The translations under genes were made by a program, and so were the position numbers. A stretch of 64,000 bases of DNA, from the NCBI GenBank assembly GCA_944332455.1, contig CALVJY010000006.1, positions 24,623 through 88,622 on the forward strand. Reading direction: 5' to 3'. Below, one piece after another: positions 51,118 through 59,340 of this stretch (position 1 is the first letter of the stretch; every line of letters starts with the position of its first letter). The notes below the pieces were generated by a model, which did no database searches, was not told where the DNA came from, and saw only the letters and a program-made list of their open reading frames with translations. This DNA comes from an uncultured Clostridia bacterium (lineage in GTDB: Bacteria > Bacillota > Clostridia > Christensenellales > HGM11417).

Positions 51118-52059
51118 TCAGGCTTTGACCGTCCCCTTTTCGCAGCGGTTGCCCCAGGCGTCCAGCAGCTTGCCGTCGCGGTAGACGCAGATGATCTCGC
51201 ACTGGTTGGCGCAGCGGCCGCAGTTGACCCCCCGGGTCTTGAAGTCGGCCTCGGCGATCTCGAAGGAGAAGGGGGCCTCCTTCCCCGAGCGGCGGGCCAG
51301 AATGGCCGCCCCCAGCGCCCCGGTCAGGTGGCCGTTTTCGTCCACGATGACGGGATGCCCCACCGCCTGCTCGAAGGCCCGGACCACCCCGACGTTCTTG
51401 CTGACCCCGCCCTGAAAGACGATGGGCGGCCGGATGGCCTTGCCCTTGGCCACGTTGTTCAGGTAGTTGGTGACCACCGCCTTGCACAGGCCGGCGATGA
51501 TGTCCTCCCGGGAGTGGCCGATCTGGGCCTTGTGCACCAGGTCGCTCTCGGCGAACACCGTGCAGCGGGCGGCGATCGGCGTGGGGTTCTGCGAGGTCAG
51601 GGCGATGCGGCCGAAGTCCTCCACCTCCACGCCCAGCCGCCTGGCCTGGGAGGACAAAAAGGATCCCGTCCCCGCCGCGCAGAGGGTGTTCATGGCATAG
51701 TCGGTCACCACCCCCTGATCCAGCAGGATGATCTTGCTGTCCTGTCCCCCGATCTCGAAGACCGTGCGCACGTCCGGGTGCAGGGAGAGGGTGCCCACGG
51801 CGTGGGCGGTGATCTCGTTCTTGACCACGGCCGCCCCGGTGATCACCCCGATCAGCTTGCGGGCGCTCCCCGTGGTGCCCACCGAGACCACTTCGGCCCC
51901 GGTCAGCTGAGATCGGAGGGCGGCGAGCAGCCGTTTGACCGCCCCCACCGGGTTGCCCTCGGTCCAAAGGTATTCCCTGGCCAGGATGTTTTTTTCTCCG
52001 TCGAGGACCACCCCCTTGGTGGAGATGGATCCGATGTCGATGCCTAAGTATGCTTTCAT
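51118..52059 (-). CDS. Acyl-CoA dehydratase activase (HgdC/BadF-type ATPase)
   Basis: A 313-residue ASKHA ATPase: YLGIDIGSISTKGVVL (phosphate 1), VGTTGSARKL, FEIGGQDSKIILL and CAAGTGSFL with Cys near a probable cluster site, then RCTVFAESD (second Cys). The C-terminus has an additional NCGRCANQC cluster-like motif. As a homodimer with a bridging [4Fe-4S] cluster, relatives use ATP to inject low-potential electrons into a dehydratase. Start ATG 52059 with GGAG. Encoded after the two activase-related genes, a typical order. Confidence 0.9.
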   Translation of the reverse strand: MKAYLGIDIGSISTKGVVLDGEKNILAREYLWTEGNPVGAVKRLLAALRSQLTGAEVVSVGTTGSARKLIGVITGAAVVKNEITAHAVGTLSLHPDVRTVFEIGGQDSKIILLDQGVVTDYAMNTLCAAGTGSFLSSQARRLGVEVEDFGRIALTSQNPTPIAARCTVFAESDLVHKAQIGHSREDIIAGLCKAVVTNYLNNVAKGKAIRPPIVFQGGVSKNVGVVRAFEQAVGHPVIVDENGHLTGALGAAILARRSGKEAPFSFEIAEADFKTRGVNCGRCANQCEIICVYRDGKLLDAWGNRCEKGTVKA

Positions 52060-52241
52060 AACGCTCCGTCTGACGGCCTGAGGCCGCTTCCTGTTCTCTC
52101 TCGGCCTGTGCCGTTTGCTCTCTCGGCTTCGCCGTTTTTTCTGCCATGGCTTCGCCGTTTTCTGTGATCTTACGGGCCTGCGCCATGCTCGTTCTCTCGC
52201 GGCTGTCCCGTTTTTTGTTCTCGCTCCGCCGCCCGGGGGCT

Positions 52242-53303
52242 TCAGCTCCAGGCCCGCTTGCGCATGACCACCATGTCGTAGAAGGCCTCCAGCCGGGTGG
52301 AGAGTCCCTCCTCGCCGGTCTGCAGATCGAAACTTAAGTACAGCACGGGGATCTTGTAGTCCCGGCTGATGTTCTGCAGCACCGGGATGGCGTCGTTTTC
52401 GGGGGTGCAGCCGAAGGACTTGACGTGGATGATGCCGTCGTAACCTTTTTTGGCGCAGGTCAGGGCGCAGTCGATGGTGGACATGCAGGTCACCCCCATG
52501 TTGTACTTGGTGTAACGGCGGATCTTTTCCCGCACCTTTTTGGCCGGTTCCAGGCGGTTGCCCGAAAGGTTCATCCACCGCTCGATGACCATCCCCTTCT
52601 TGGCCAGCTCCCACTCCAGGTTGTGGTTGGAAAAGGGGTCCATGATGGTGTAGTACTCCCCCACCACTCCGATCCGGTAGGGGCGCTCGGGCTTGTCTGT
52701 GGGGATCTTTTTCATGCGCTCCAGACAGCGGGAGAGGGCGGCCGAGACCTCTTTCCGGTCGGCGGCGGCCCGCAGCTCCCGGAAAAAGTCGGCCCGGGCG
52801 GCCTCGAAGGCCCCCGCTTCCCGCTCGAAGCCGATGTTCTTGCGGACGAAGTCGTCCACCGCGTCCATGCCGTCCACCATTTTGGCGGCGGCCAGCCCCG
52901 CCATGGCGAACCGGGGCAGGGAGTAATGCGGGTTGATCTTTTTCAGAAAGGGAAGCAAGGTCAGGGGCTTGGAATAGTTCGCCCCCGCCAGATTGACAAA
53001 TTCGAAGGAATAGCCGAGGTCCCTCAGGATCTGCTCCTGCAGCTCCCCGTAGTAGCCCAGGCGGCAGGCGCCCCCGGTCTCCACCAGCAGATCGGCGCCG
53101 GCCTCCAAAGCCTCGATCAGGCTGCCCAGGGTGTACTTGAAGGGGGCGCAGGCGGTGTCCGGGCTGTACTTGCCGCCCAGCTCCAGGGTCCTTTTGGTCA
53201 TGGGCGGGGGCACCACGTACTCGGCCTCCAGCCCCCGGGTGACCAGATGCTCGAAGGGGATCCAGTAGTCCCCGAACTGCGGAAAGCTGACTTTATGCGG
53301 CAT
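52242..53303 (-). CDS. Acyl-CoA dehydratase activase-related protein (HgdB/DUF2229-like), partner 1
   Basis: A 353-residue protein with the conserved blocks TACAPFKYTLGSLIEALEAGADLLVE, GGACRLGYYGELQEQILRDLGY, VVGEYYTIMDPFSNHNLEWELA and HVKSFGCTPENDAIPVL. The Cys residues in CAPF, ACRLG and FGCTP could bind an iron-sulfur cluster, as in 2-hydroxyacyl-CoA dehydratases and double-cubane proteins. The neighbouring ATPase gene is its likely reductase. The substrate is unknown. Start ATG 53303. Confidence 0.83.
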   Translation of the reverse strand: MPHKVSFPQFGDYWIPFEHLVTRGLEAEYVVPPPMTKRTLELGGKYSPDTACAPFKYTLGSLIEALEAGADLLVETGGACRLGYYGELQEQILRDLGYSFEFVNLAGANYSKPLTLLPFLKKINPHYSLPRFAMAGLAAAKMVDGMDAVDDFVRKNIGFEREAGAFEAARADFFRELRAAADRKEVSAALSRCLERMKKIPTDKPERPYRIGVVGEYYTIMDPFSNHNLEWELAKKGMVIERWMNLSGNRLEPAKKVREKIRRYTKYNMGVTCMSTIDCALTCAKKGYDGIIHVKSFGCTPENDAIPVLQNISRDYKIPVLYLSFDLQTGEEGLSTRLEAFYDMVVMRKRAWS

Positions 53304-53614
53304 ATCCGGCCTCCTTTTTTGCGAACGAAAGCCCCGTCTCCCCTCCCCGGCTGAGCGGCTCCTGCCGGCGGCCCGCCCCGGCCTTCAAAGAGGGCCTCAC
53401 GGTCAGGCCCGGCCTCTTTGGGAGCCGCAGGCGCGTCAGGTCCGGTCTGTTTGTTTCCGAGCTGAACTTTGGCTGCGCCCTGTACGGCCCTCTTTTGTCT
53501 TGATTCCTGCCGGAAACAGACCGCCCGTCGGCAGTTTCTCCCCTGCTGCCCGGCCTCGCCGTCACCGCCGGACAGGGCCGCCCGGGCAGAGCCCGGGAGA
53601 GCAAAAAGAAAATT
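53304..53614. other. Intra-operon gap with hairpin
   Basis: A stem (AAAGAGG / CCTCTTT with an inner GCCT/AGGC, 53387-53419) is the only clear structure. The gap is long for genes otherwise arranged as an operon. No coding frame is supported. Confidence 0.55.
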
Positions 53615-54535
53615 TTAACGCTCATGGCCGGCCTCCCTGCGCATGCGGATGATGTCCGCAAAGCTCTCCAGCCGGGTCTCCGCGCCCGCCGTTCCGTCCT
53701 GGGCGTCCAGGGTCAGCTGGAGGATGGGGCGGTTCCGCACCCGGCGGATGAGGATCTCGTTGACCAGGGAATCCGGCCCGCAGGGAAAGGCCGAGACCAG
53801 CACGATGCCGTCCACCCGGTTGGCGTACAGCACGGCCGCCCCGCACAGCGCCCGGCTGAAGGACCAGGGCAGGCTTTCGGTCAGGCGGTAGCTGGCCTGC
53901 AGACAGGAGGCAAAATCGGCGTCGCACCCGAACACCGGCTCGGCCCCTTGCGCCCGGATGAGCTCCACGAGGGGCCGGCCCACGTAGTCGTCGAAGATGA
54001 CGTAGGGATGGGCCAGCACCAGAAATTTGAACTTGTCCGCGTTCAGGCTGTCCTCCAGGGCGGCCGCCCGCCTGCTGCGGTCCTCCTCGAAAGCCCGGAG
54101 GGCGGAAAAATAGGCCAGGTTGGAGGCCAGCCTGCCCTTTCCCAGCTTTTTCCCCAGGGAGACAAAGGCCTTGCGCTCGCCCTTCTTGGCCCGGCGGTCG
54201 ATCTCGAAGTCCACGAGGGCGGGTCTGCGGTCCCGGAAGGTGTTCTCGGTCAGATCGTACAGCGCCTCGAACTTGCTGCACATGATGCCCTCCCGCTCGT
54301 CCGCCATCCGGGGGACGAACAGGGCGTCGCAGCGGTCCAGCAGCTCCTCGGCGTGCCCCATGTAGATCTTGGAGGACAGGCAGGCCTCGTCGATGGAGCG
54401 CCGGCTCCCCCGCTCCACCGTGGCCTTGGTGGTGGGGGCCGAGAGCACGACTTCGCAGTCCAGCGCCCGGAAAAAGGCCTCCCAAAGGGGGCCGTAGTAA
54501 TGGTAAAGCAGGGCTCGGGGGATCCCGATCTTCAT
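53615..54535 (-). CDS. Acyl-CoA dehydratase activase-related protein (DUF2229), partner 2
   Basis: A 306-residue protein starting MKIGIPRALLYHYYGPLWEAFF, followed by DEACLSSKIYMGHAEELL, FVPRMADEREGIMCSKFEALYDL and VLYANRVDGIVLVSAFPCGPDSLVNEI. This is the DUF2229 pattern also seen in the third part of the large activase protein at 44313. Cys in EACLSS, GIMCSK and FPCGPD are candidates for cluster binding. Start ATG 54535 after GGAGAAGAG; first gene of its operon, behind a strong promoter. Confidence 0.83.
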   Translation of the reverse strand: MKIGIPRALLYHYYGPLWEAFFRALDCEVVLSAPTTKATVERGSRRSIDEACLSSKIYMGHAEELLDRCDALFVPRMADEREGIMCSKFEALYDLTENTFRDRRPALVDFEIDRRAKKGERKAFVSLGKKLGKGRLASNLAYFSALRAFEEDRSRRAAALEDSLNADKFKFLVLAHPYVIFDDYVGRPLVELIRAQGAEPVFGCDADFASCLQASYRLTESLPWSFSRALCGAAVLYANRVDGIVLVSAFPCGPDSLVNEILIRRVRNRPILQLTLDAQDGTAGAETRLESFADIIRMRREAGHER

Positions 54536-54740
54536 AGATCTCTTCTCCGTGTGGATCAAAACCGTATTGTTTAAAATATATTTCGGGCCGCAACGTGCCG
54601 CGAAAGGGGTATTTAAAAGGAGTATTTAACAGAAACTCATCGCAGGAACAAACAATCAATATTCCTGCTTGGTCAGAGTGGGCGTACTTGCAAGGTGCCT
54701 CAGGCACCCGACGCCGCCTGGGCGTACAAAAGGGCCTGTG
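54536..54740 (-). promoter_or_regulatory. Structured 200-nt leader of activase operon
   Basis: Contains GGTGCC-TGA-GGCACC (54694-54708), a 7-bp stem GCAGGAA/TTCCTGC (54642-54668), two direct copies of TGGGCGTAC (plus-strand 54679 and 54719) and two copies of a (G)TATTTAA word near 54609 and 54623. The density of paired and repeated words suggests a folded regulatory leader; no known riboswitch was recognised. Confidence 0.5.
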
Positions 54741-54746
54741 ACACCT

Positions 54747-54776
54747 ATTATACCAAGATTGCCGCGCCCCTGTCAA
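54747..54776 (-). promoter_or_regulatory. Promoter of activase operon
   Basis: On the minus strand, TTGACA, an 18-bp spacer and TATAAT, both hexamers perfect, about 205 nt upstream of the ATG at 54535. The plus-strand remainder up to 55105 has only a weak TATACT box before pilT. Confidence 0.82.
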
Positions 54777-55105
54777 ATCGATGGGCCGGCCTCCGCTTGC
54801 GGCCCTTTTGGCGGCCTTTCCTGCGACCCCTTTGGCCTCCGCCCTCGACCCCTTTGGGCGGCCTCCCCTGCCTTCTCCGGCCGTCAAAAAATCGACCGGA
54901 GCAGACCTGCTCCCATGAACATCCCTCTTTTTCCGGCTTTTTTTGAAAAACAATAGCCAAACGCCGGATTTTGTGATATACTGAAGACGGATTTTTTGAA
55001 ATTGACCCTGCGGCCGGACTGAAAGCCCGGAGCCGGGCTGGCCGGGGTCAAGCCGTCTGCTCCGGCCCCCCGGGACAAAGCCCCGGAACCCCACAAGGAG
55101 AGAAC

Positions 55106-56164
55106 ATGAGCGAACTGCTGAACCAAATTTTTGAACTCTGCTGTCAGAGCCAGGCCACGGATATCCACTTAAAGCCCGGCCTGCCCCCCGTTTTGCGCAT
55201 CGCCGGACTGCCCTACCGCACCGAACTGCCCGCGCTGTCCTCCGAGGAGGTGTACGGGCTGATCCGGGAGATGTTCTCTCCCTTTTGTCTGGAGCGGCTG
55301 GAGCGGGAGTTCAACACCGACGGCGGCTACACCTACAAGAGTTTCCGCTTCCGGCTGAACGCCTACCGGGACATCGGCGGCTACAACGCCGCCCTGCGCC
55401 GGCTGAACAACGACATTCCCGAGGAGATCCGCGCCACCGTTCCACCGGTGCTGTTCGACCTGTCCCGGCGCAAGAACGGGCTGATCCTGATCACCGGCCC
55501 CACCGGCTCGGGCAAGACCACCACCCTGGCCGCCCTGATCCAGTCCCTGAACGAGACCGAGAGCGCGCACATTCTGAGCATCGAGGACCCCATCGAGTAC
55601 GTGTTTCCCCACAAAAAGTGCATGATCACCCAGCGGGAGATCGGCCGGGACGCCCTTTCCTACAACGCCGCCCTGATCGCCGCCCTGCGGGAGGATCCCG
55701 ACGTCATCATGATCGGGGAGATGCGGGACCCCGACAGCATCCAGGGGGCCATCACCGCCGCCGAGACCGGGCATCTGGTGCTGGCCACCCTGCACACCCG
55801 GGGCGCGGTCAACTCCGTCGACCGCATCATCGACGTCTTTCCCCCGGACAAGCAGGCCCTGCTGCGGGTGGAGCTGTCCATGGTGCTGCTGGCGGTGGTC
55901 TCCCAGCAGCTGGTCCCCGCCCTGCAGCCCGGCCGCCGGGCCCTGGCCAGCGAGGTCATGATCGCCACCAACGCCGTCAAAAACCTCATCCGCACCGGCA
56001 AGACCGAGCTGATCACCTCCTTTTTGCAGACCTCCAAGCGGCTGGGCATGTACACCATGGACGACAGCCTGGCCGCCCTCTTCGGCCAGGGGCTGATCTC
56101 GGACGACACCCGCAGGCAGTACTCCTACGCCGACATCGCCGAAAACCCCTCCAAAAAGGTGTGA
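55106..56164 (+). CDS. pilT: PilT-type retraction ATPase
   Basis: A 352-residue secretion/pilus ATPase. N-terminal PAS-like part (ATDIHLKPGLPPVLRI), Walker A GPTGSGKTTT (about residues 131-140), Asp box ILSIEDPIEYVF, Walker B DVIMIGEMRDPDS and the His box TGHLVLATLHT. This is PilT by length and by these motifs, powering retraction of type IV pili. No pilin, PilB or PilC gene is in the window, so it is an orphan here. Start ATG 55106 after AAGGAGA. Confidence 0.92.
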   Translation: MSELLNQIFELCCQSQATDIHLKPGLPPVLRIAGLPYRTELPALSSEEVYGLIREMFSPFCLERLEREFNTDGGYTYKSFRFRLNAYRDIGGYNAALRRLNNDIPEEIRATVPPVLFDLSRRKNGLILITGPTGSGKTTTLAALIQSLNETESAHILSIEDPIEYVFPHKKCMITQREIGRDALSYNAALIAALREDPDVIMIGEMRDPDSIQGAITAAETGHLVLATLHTRGAVNSVDRIIDVFPPDKQALLRVELSMVLLAVVSQQLVPALQPGRRALASEVMIATNAVKNLIRTGKTELITSFLQTSKRLGMYTMDDSLAALFGQGLISDDTRRQYSYADIAENPSKKV

Positions 56165-56709
56165 ACGGACACCGCCCGGCCGAGAGAATTCAATCCCCCG
56201 GAAGGGGCGGTCAAGGGAATAAATCCTGCCCCGGAGGGAGCGGTCAAGGCAAACGAAGCCTGACCCGGACGGCGGCTGCGGTGACAGACCCGCGGCCGTT
56301 CCGCGGGAGGAGCGGCCGGAAGAAAACCTTTTGAAAGAACGACATGAAAGAAAAGAATGAAGGCCGGAACGGTCCGGCAAAGCGGTTCAGCCGCCTCCCC
56401 CCTCTCGTGGCCAGCCGGGCCAAATCGGCAGGCCCGGCCGGCGGGAAGCGGCTTGACGGCCTCGGCGGCGCCATCGCCGGGTCGGAACGCGGACAGACAG
56501 AAGGCGCGGGACGATTTTTCCGTCCCGCGCCTTCTTCTTTTTCCTTTCGTTTTCCCGGTTTTCCGTTTCCCGTTGGGCCGTAAACTCCGGCCCCTGCAAT
56601 GTTTTAATTCAAAAAGTTCGAAAGTCCTGCATCATGCAAGTTCTCCAATATTCCGTACGGATCTTTTCGCTCTCCGTCCTTGGCCGGCCTCTCCTTCCGC
56701 CCCTCCGGA
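56165..56709. other. Gap with terminator, no gene
   Basis: Two imperfect copies of CCCGGA(A/G)GG(G/A)(G/A)CGGTCAAGG (near 56199 and 56231) follow the pilT stop. A 15-bp stem at 56499-56535 (GAAGGCGCGGGACG / CGTCCCGCGCCTTC) with a CTTTTTCC tail is the probable pilT terminator. No coding frame is supported. Confidence 0.6.
56499..56535 (+). terminator. Intrinsic terminator downstream of pilT
   Basis: A 15-bp perfect stem with a 7-nt loop, then TTCTTTTTCC. It is 334 bp after the stop. Confidence 0.82.
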
Positions 56710-57516
56710 TCAAGGCACCGTTTTGGTCTCGGTCTTGAAGGTGAGCACCAGCAGCAGGATCATGAAGCAGAGCTCCCCCACCATGACCCGGGCAAAGGCC
56801 TCGGAAGCATCGGTCACGCCCGCCGCCGTGCAGACGTTCCAGATCCCGTAGACCTCGTACAGCGCCGTGGCGGCCACCGAGATCCAGAACGAGGAGGCCC
56901 GGTAAAGGGGAACGCCGTATCCCCGCCGGTATTCAAACCCGAACAGCACCGAGAGCAGGAACAGGGTGTCCCAGACAAAGACGACAAAGTTCAGCCAGGG
57001 GACCGAAGTCCGGAAAAGGATCATATGCAGGACAAAATACCCCGCCTGGACGATCAGGACCGCCCGCCCCGGCCAGCCCGAGAGCCGGCGCTCCTTGCAC
57101 AGCAGAAAGCAGATCAGCGCCACGGGAAAGGGCAGGACGAGAAGCAGCACTTCCAGCGTCGACGTCATCGAAAGCCCCGCGATCATTCCCACAAAGAATA
57201 CCAGAAAGTAAAAGCCCAGGGCGCCGCAGAGCAGGTAGAAGGAGAGGGGCGTACGCTCCCGCCTCTCCGGCCGCCGGACCGGTTTGGGCGCGCCGGCCGG
57301 GGGCGGCGCGGCGGCCGTCAGCCCCAGCAGTTCGTCCGTGCCCACATCCAGGACCCGGGCGATCCGCCCCAGCATCTCCGCGTCGGGCAGGGAAAGCCCC
57401 CGCTCCCACTTGGACACCGCCTGGGGGGTCACGTAAAGCCGCTCGGCCAGCTGGGACTGGGTCAGCCCCCTCTCTCTGCGGATCCTGGCGATCCGCTCCC
57501 CTAAATTCTCCTGCAT
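56710..57516 (-). CDS. XRE-type regulator fused to membrane domain
   Basis: A 268-residue protein. Residues 1-65 are a helix-turn-helix (LTQSQLAERLYVTPQAVSKWERGLSLPDAEMLGRIARVL). A proline-rich linker follows, then six or so hydrophobic segments (for example LSFYLLCGALGFYFLVFFVGMIAGL). This one-component HTH plus membrane architecture is common in clostridia and probably senses envelope or small-molecule signals. Start ATG 57516; promoter at 57611-57639. Confidence 0.87.
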   Translation of the reverse strand: MQENLGERIARIRRERGLTQSQLAERLYVTPQAVSKWERGLSLPDAEMLGRIARVLDVGTDELLGLTAAAPPPAGAPKPVRRPERRERTPLSFYLLCGALGFYFLVFFVGMIAGLSMTSTLEVLLLVLPFPVALICFLLCKERRLSGWPGRAVLIVQAGYFVLHMILFRTSVPWLNFVVFVWDTLFLLSVLFGFEYRRGYGVPLYRASSFWISVAATALYEVYGIWNVCTAAGVTDASEAFARVMVGELCFMILLLVLTFKTETKTVP

Positions 57517-57610
57517 CGCTTCCTCCCCCTCTCCCCGGCCTTCTGTTCCGGAAAGAGCTGAAGTCTTCCCGCCCTCGGAACGTCCGGCCGGGAAAACTTT
57601 TCTACCAGTC

Positions 57611-57639
57611 AGTATAGTCGATTTCCCGGCCGAAGTCAA
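57611..57639 (-). promoter_or_regulatory. Promoter of XRE-membrane regulator
   Basis: On the minus strand, TTGACT, a 17-bp spacer and TATACT, 95 bp upstream of the ATG. Two AGTC words 6 bp apart flank the -10 box and might be an autoregulatory site. Confidence 0.7.
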
Positions 57640-58130
57640 TGCTTTTCCCCCTTCTTTCCCCTCAACCGACAGTTGAGCGCCCCTTAAAAGGCCCTCCGCG
57701 GGGCCTTGGCGGCCCTTTCTCCCTTTTCCGCCCCCTCTTTCGCCGGGAATCTCCGCCTTCCTGCCGCGGCCCCTCCTGACCTTTAGGACGAAAAGCACCC
57801 GGCTCGCTCTTTTCCTCCGGGGATCGCCTGGCCCGGCCGTCAGAGCACCCGGCTTCACTCTTTTCTCGCCTTTTCAAATCCCGGTGCGGTCCTCAAAGCC
57901 GACCCCTCCCCGCCAAAATTTTCGGCATTTTTGCACGCTTGAACAGGGGAACAGATGTGCACGGCTCGCTCTGCGCCCGCATATCCCGCGCCGGCGCCCC
58001 CTTTTTCGCGGGAGCGGAGGGAGGCGGCTTTCGTCCCGGGCCTCCCAAAAGCGCGGCGCACCGCCCCGCCTCTCCGCTCGTCAGGTCTCCTTCGGAGGTG
58101 CGCGGAACCCCTCTTCGGGCGGGCAAGACC

Positions 58131-58175
58131 CTGTGCAGGCTTCCCTTGAAAACAACACGCGGTTGGGGAACTCCC
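58131..58175. repeat. 45-bp dispersed repeat, copy 2
   Basis: CTGTGCAG then TTCCCTTGAAAACAACACGC and GGGGAACTCCCC; matches 47417-47461. Both copies lie in intergenic DNA and in the same orientation. Confidence 0.8.
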
Positions 58176-58235
58176 CAAAAATTCAGTCTCCGTTTTATGG
58201 CCACATTATTTCATCTATCAAAAAATTGTATAGAA

Positions 58236-58272
58236 TAAAAAACAGGCGGGAACTCCTTTCAGAGCTCCCGCC
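58236..58272 (-). terminator. Terminator of fructose-bisphosphate aldolase gene
   Basis: On the minus strand GGCGGGAGCTC-TGAAAG-GAGTTCCCGCC (11 bp with one G-U pair) is followed by TGTTTTTT. Confidence 0.88.
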
Positions 58273-58293
58273 GCAAAAATCGTCTGAAGTTGT

Positions 58294-59229
58294 TTACGCC
58301 TTGCCGGCGCAGCCCAGCACGTCGATGAGTTTGTGCTTGACCATTTCGGTGATGGCCGTCCGGGCCGGGCCGAGGTACTGCCGGGGATCGAAGTGAGAGG
58401 GATTCTCGGCGAAGTGCTGCCGGACCGCCGCGGTAAAGGCCACGCGCAGGTCGGAGTCGATGTTGATCTTGCAGACCGCCATGGTGGCGGCTTTTCTCAG
58501 CATCTCCTCGGGCACGCCAATGGCGTCGGGCATGGCCCCGCCGTACTTGTTGACCAGGGCCACCTTGTCCTGGGGCACCGAAGAGGCCCCGTGGAGCACG
58601 ATGGGGAAGCCGGGCAGCAGATTGCCCACCTTTTCCAGGATGTCAAAGCGGAGTTTGGGTTTGGTGCCGGGTTTGAACTTGTAGGCCCCGTGGCTGGTGC
58701 CGATGGCGATGGCCAGCGAGTCGATGCCGGTCTTGGTGGCGAACTCGTAGGCCTCCTCGGGATGGGTGTACATGGCGTCGGAATCGGCCACATTGACGTC
58801 GTCCTCCACGCCGGCCAGGCGGCCGATCTCGGCCTCCACCACCACGCCGCGGTCGTGGGCATAGGCCACCACCTTTTTGGTGATCTCGATGTTCTTTTCC
58901 AGGCTCTCGTGCGAGGCGTCGATCATGACCGAGGTGAACCCGCCGTCAATGGAATCCTTGCACAGCTCGAAAGAGTCGCCGTGGTCGAGGTGCAGGCAGA
59001 TGGGCAGCCCGGAATCTTCCACCGCGGCGTCCACCAGCTTTTTCAGGTAGCGGGGATTGGCGTACTTGCGCGCGCCGGCGGAAACCTGCAAGATCAGGGG
59101 GGCGTTGACCTGTTTGGCGGCCTCCACGATGCCCTGAATGGTCTCCATGTTGTTGACGTTGAAGGCGCCGATGGCGTAACCGCCCTCGTAGGCCTTTTTG
59201 AACATTTCCTTGGTTGTGACCAGTGCCAT
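58294..59229 (-). CDS. fba: Class II fructose-bisphosphate aldolase
   Basis: A 311-residue zinc aldolase: GAFNVNNMETIQGIVEAA at the N-terminus, zinc ligand and catalytic Asp in HLDHGD (Asp82, His83), VEAEIGRLAGVED, AIGTSHGAYKF and VLHGASSVP. It cleaves fructose-1,6-bisphosphate in glycolysis. It has a strong promoter (59287-59315) and terminator, so it is monocistronic. Start ATG 59229. Confidence 0.95.
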   Translation of the reverse strand: MALVTTKEMFKKAYEGGYAIGAFNVNNMETIQGIVEAAKQVNAPLILQVSAGARKYANPRYLKKLVDAAVEDSGLPICLHLDHGDSFELCKDSIDGGFTSVMIDASHESLEKNIEITKKVVAYAHDRGVVVEAEIGRLAGVEDDVNVADSDAMYTHPEEAYEFATKTGIDSLAIAIGTSHGAYKFKPGTKPKLRFDILEKVGNLLPGFPIVLHGASSVPQDKVALVNKYGGAMPDAIGVPEEMLRKAATMAVCKINIDSDLRVAFTAAVRQHFAENPSHFDPRQYLGPARTAITEMVKHKLIDVLGCAGKA

Positions 59230-59286
59230 TACCTTAACCTCCGATGTTTTCTTGCCGGCCGGACCGCCGGCTGGTCGATCCCCTTT

Positions 59287-59315
59287 ATTATAGCCGATTT
59301 CCCCGGTTTTGGCAA
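59287..59315 (-). promoter_or_regulatory. fba promoter
   Basis: On the minus strand, TTGCCA, a 17-bp spacer and TATAAT, 57 bp upstream of the ATG. Confidence 0.85.
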
Positions 59316-59340
59316 ACGTTTTCCCCCTCCTTGCCCCTTT

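Larger units (their letters stand above)
57517..58293. other. Gene-free gap with repeats
   Basis: Contains the promoter below, two direct copies of AGCACCCGGCT(C/T)(G/C)(C/A)CTCTTTT (57794 and 57844, 50 bp apart), the second copy of the 45-bp dispersed repeat, and the aldolase terminator. Frames in the GC-rich part look like shadows. Confidence 0.6.

Noticed and set aside
52060..52241. An upstream start for the 51118-52059 activase or a separate small protein (MAQARKITENGEAMAEK...)
   Set aside because: The sequence is a low-complexity imperfect repeat whose frame differs from the activase; the ATG at 52059 has a GGAG site and begins the conserved domain.
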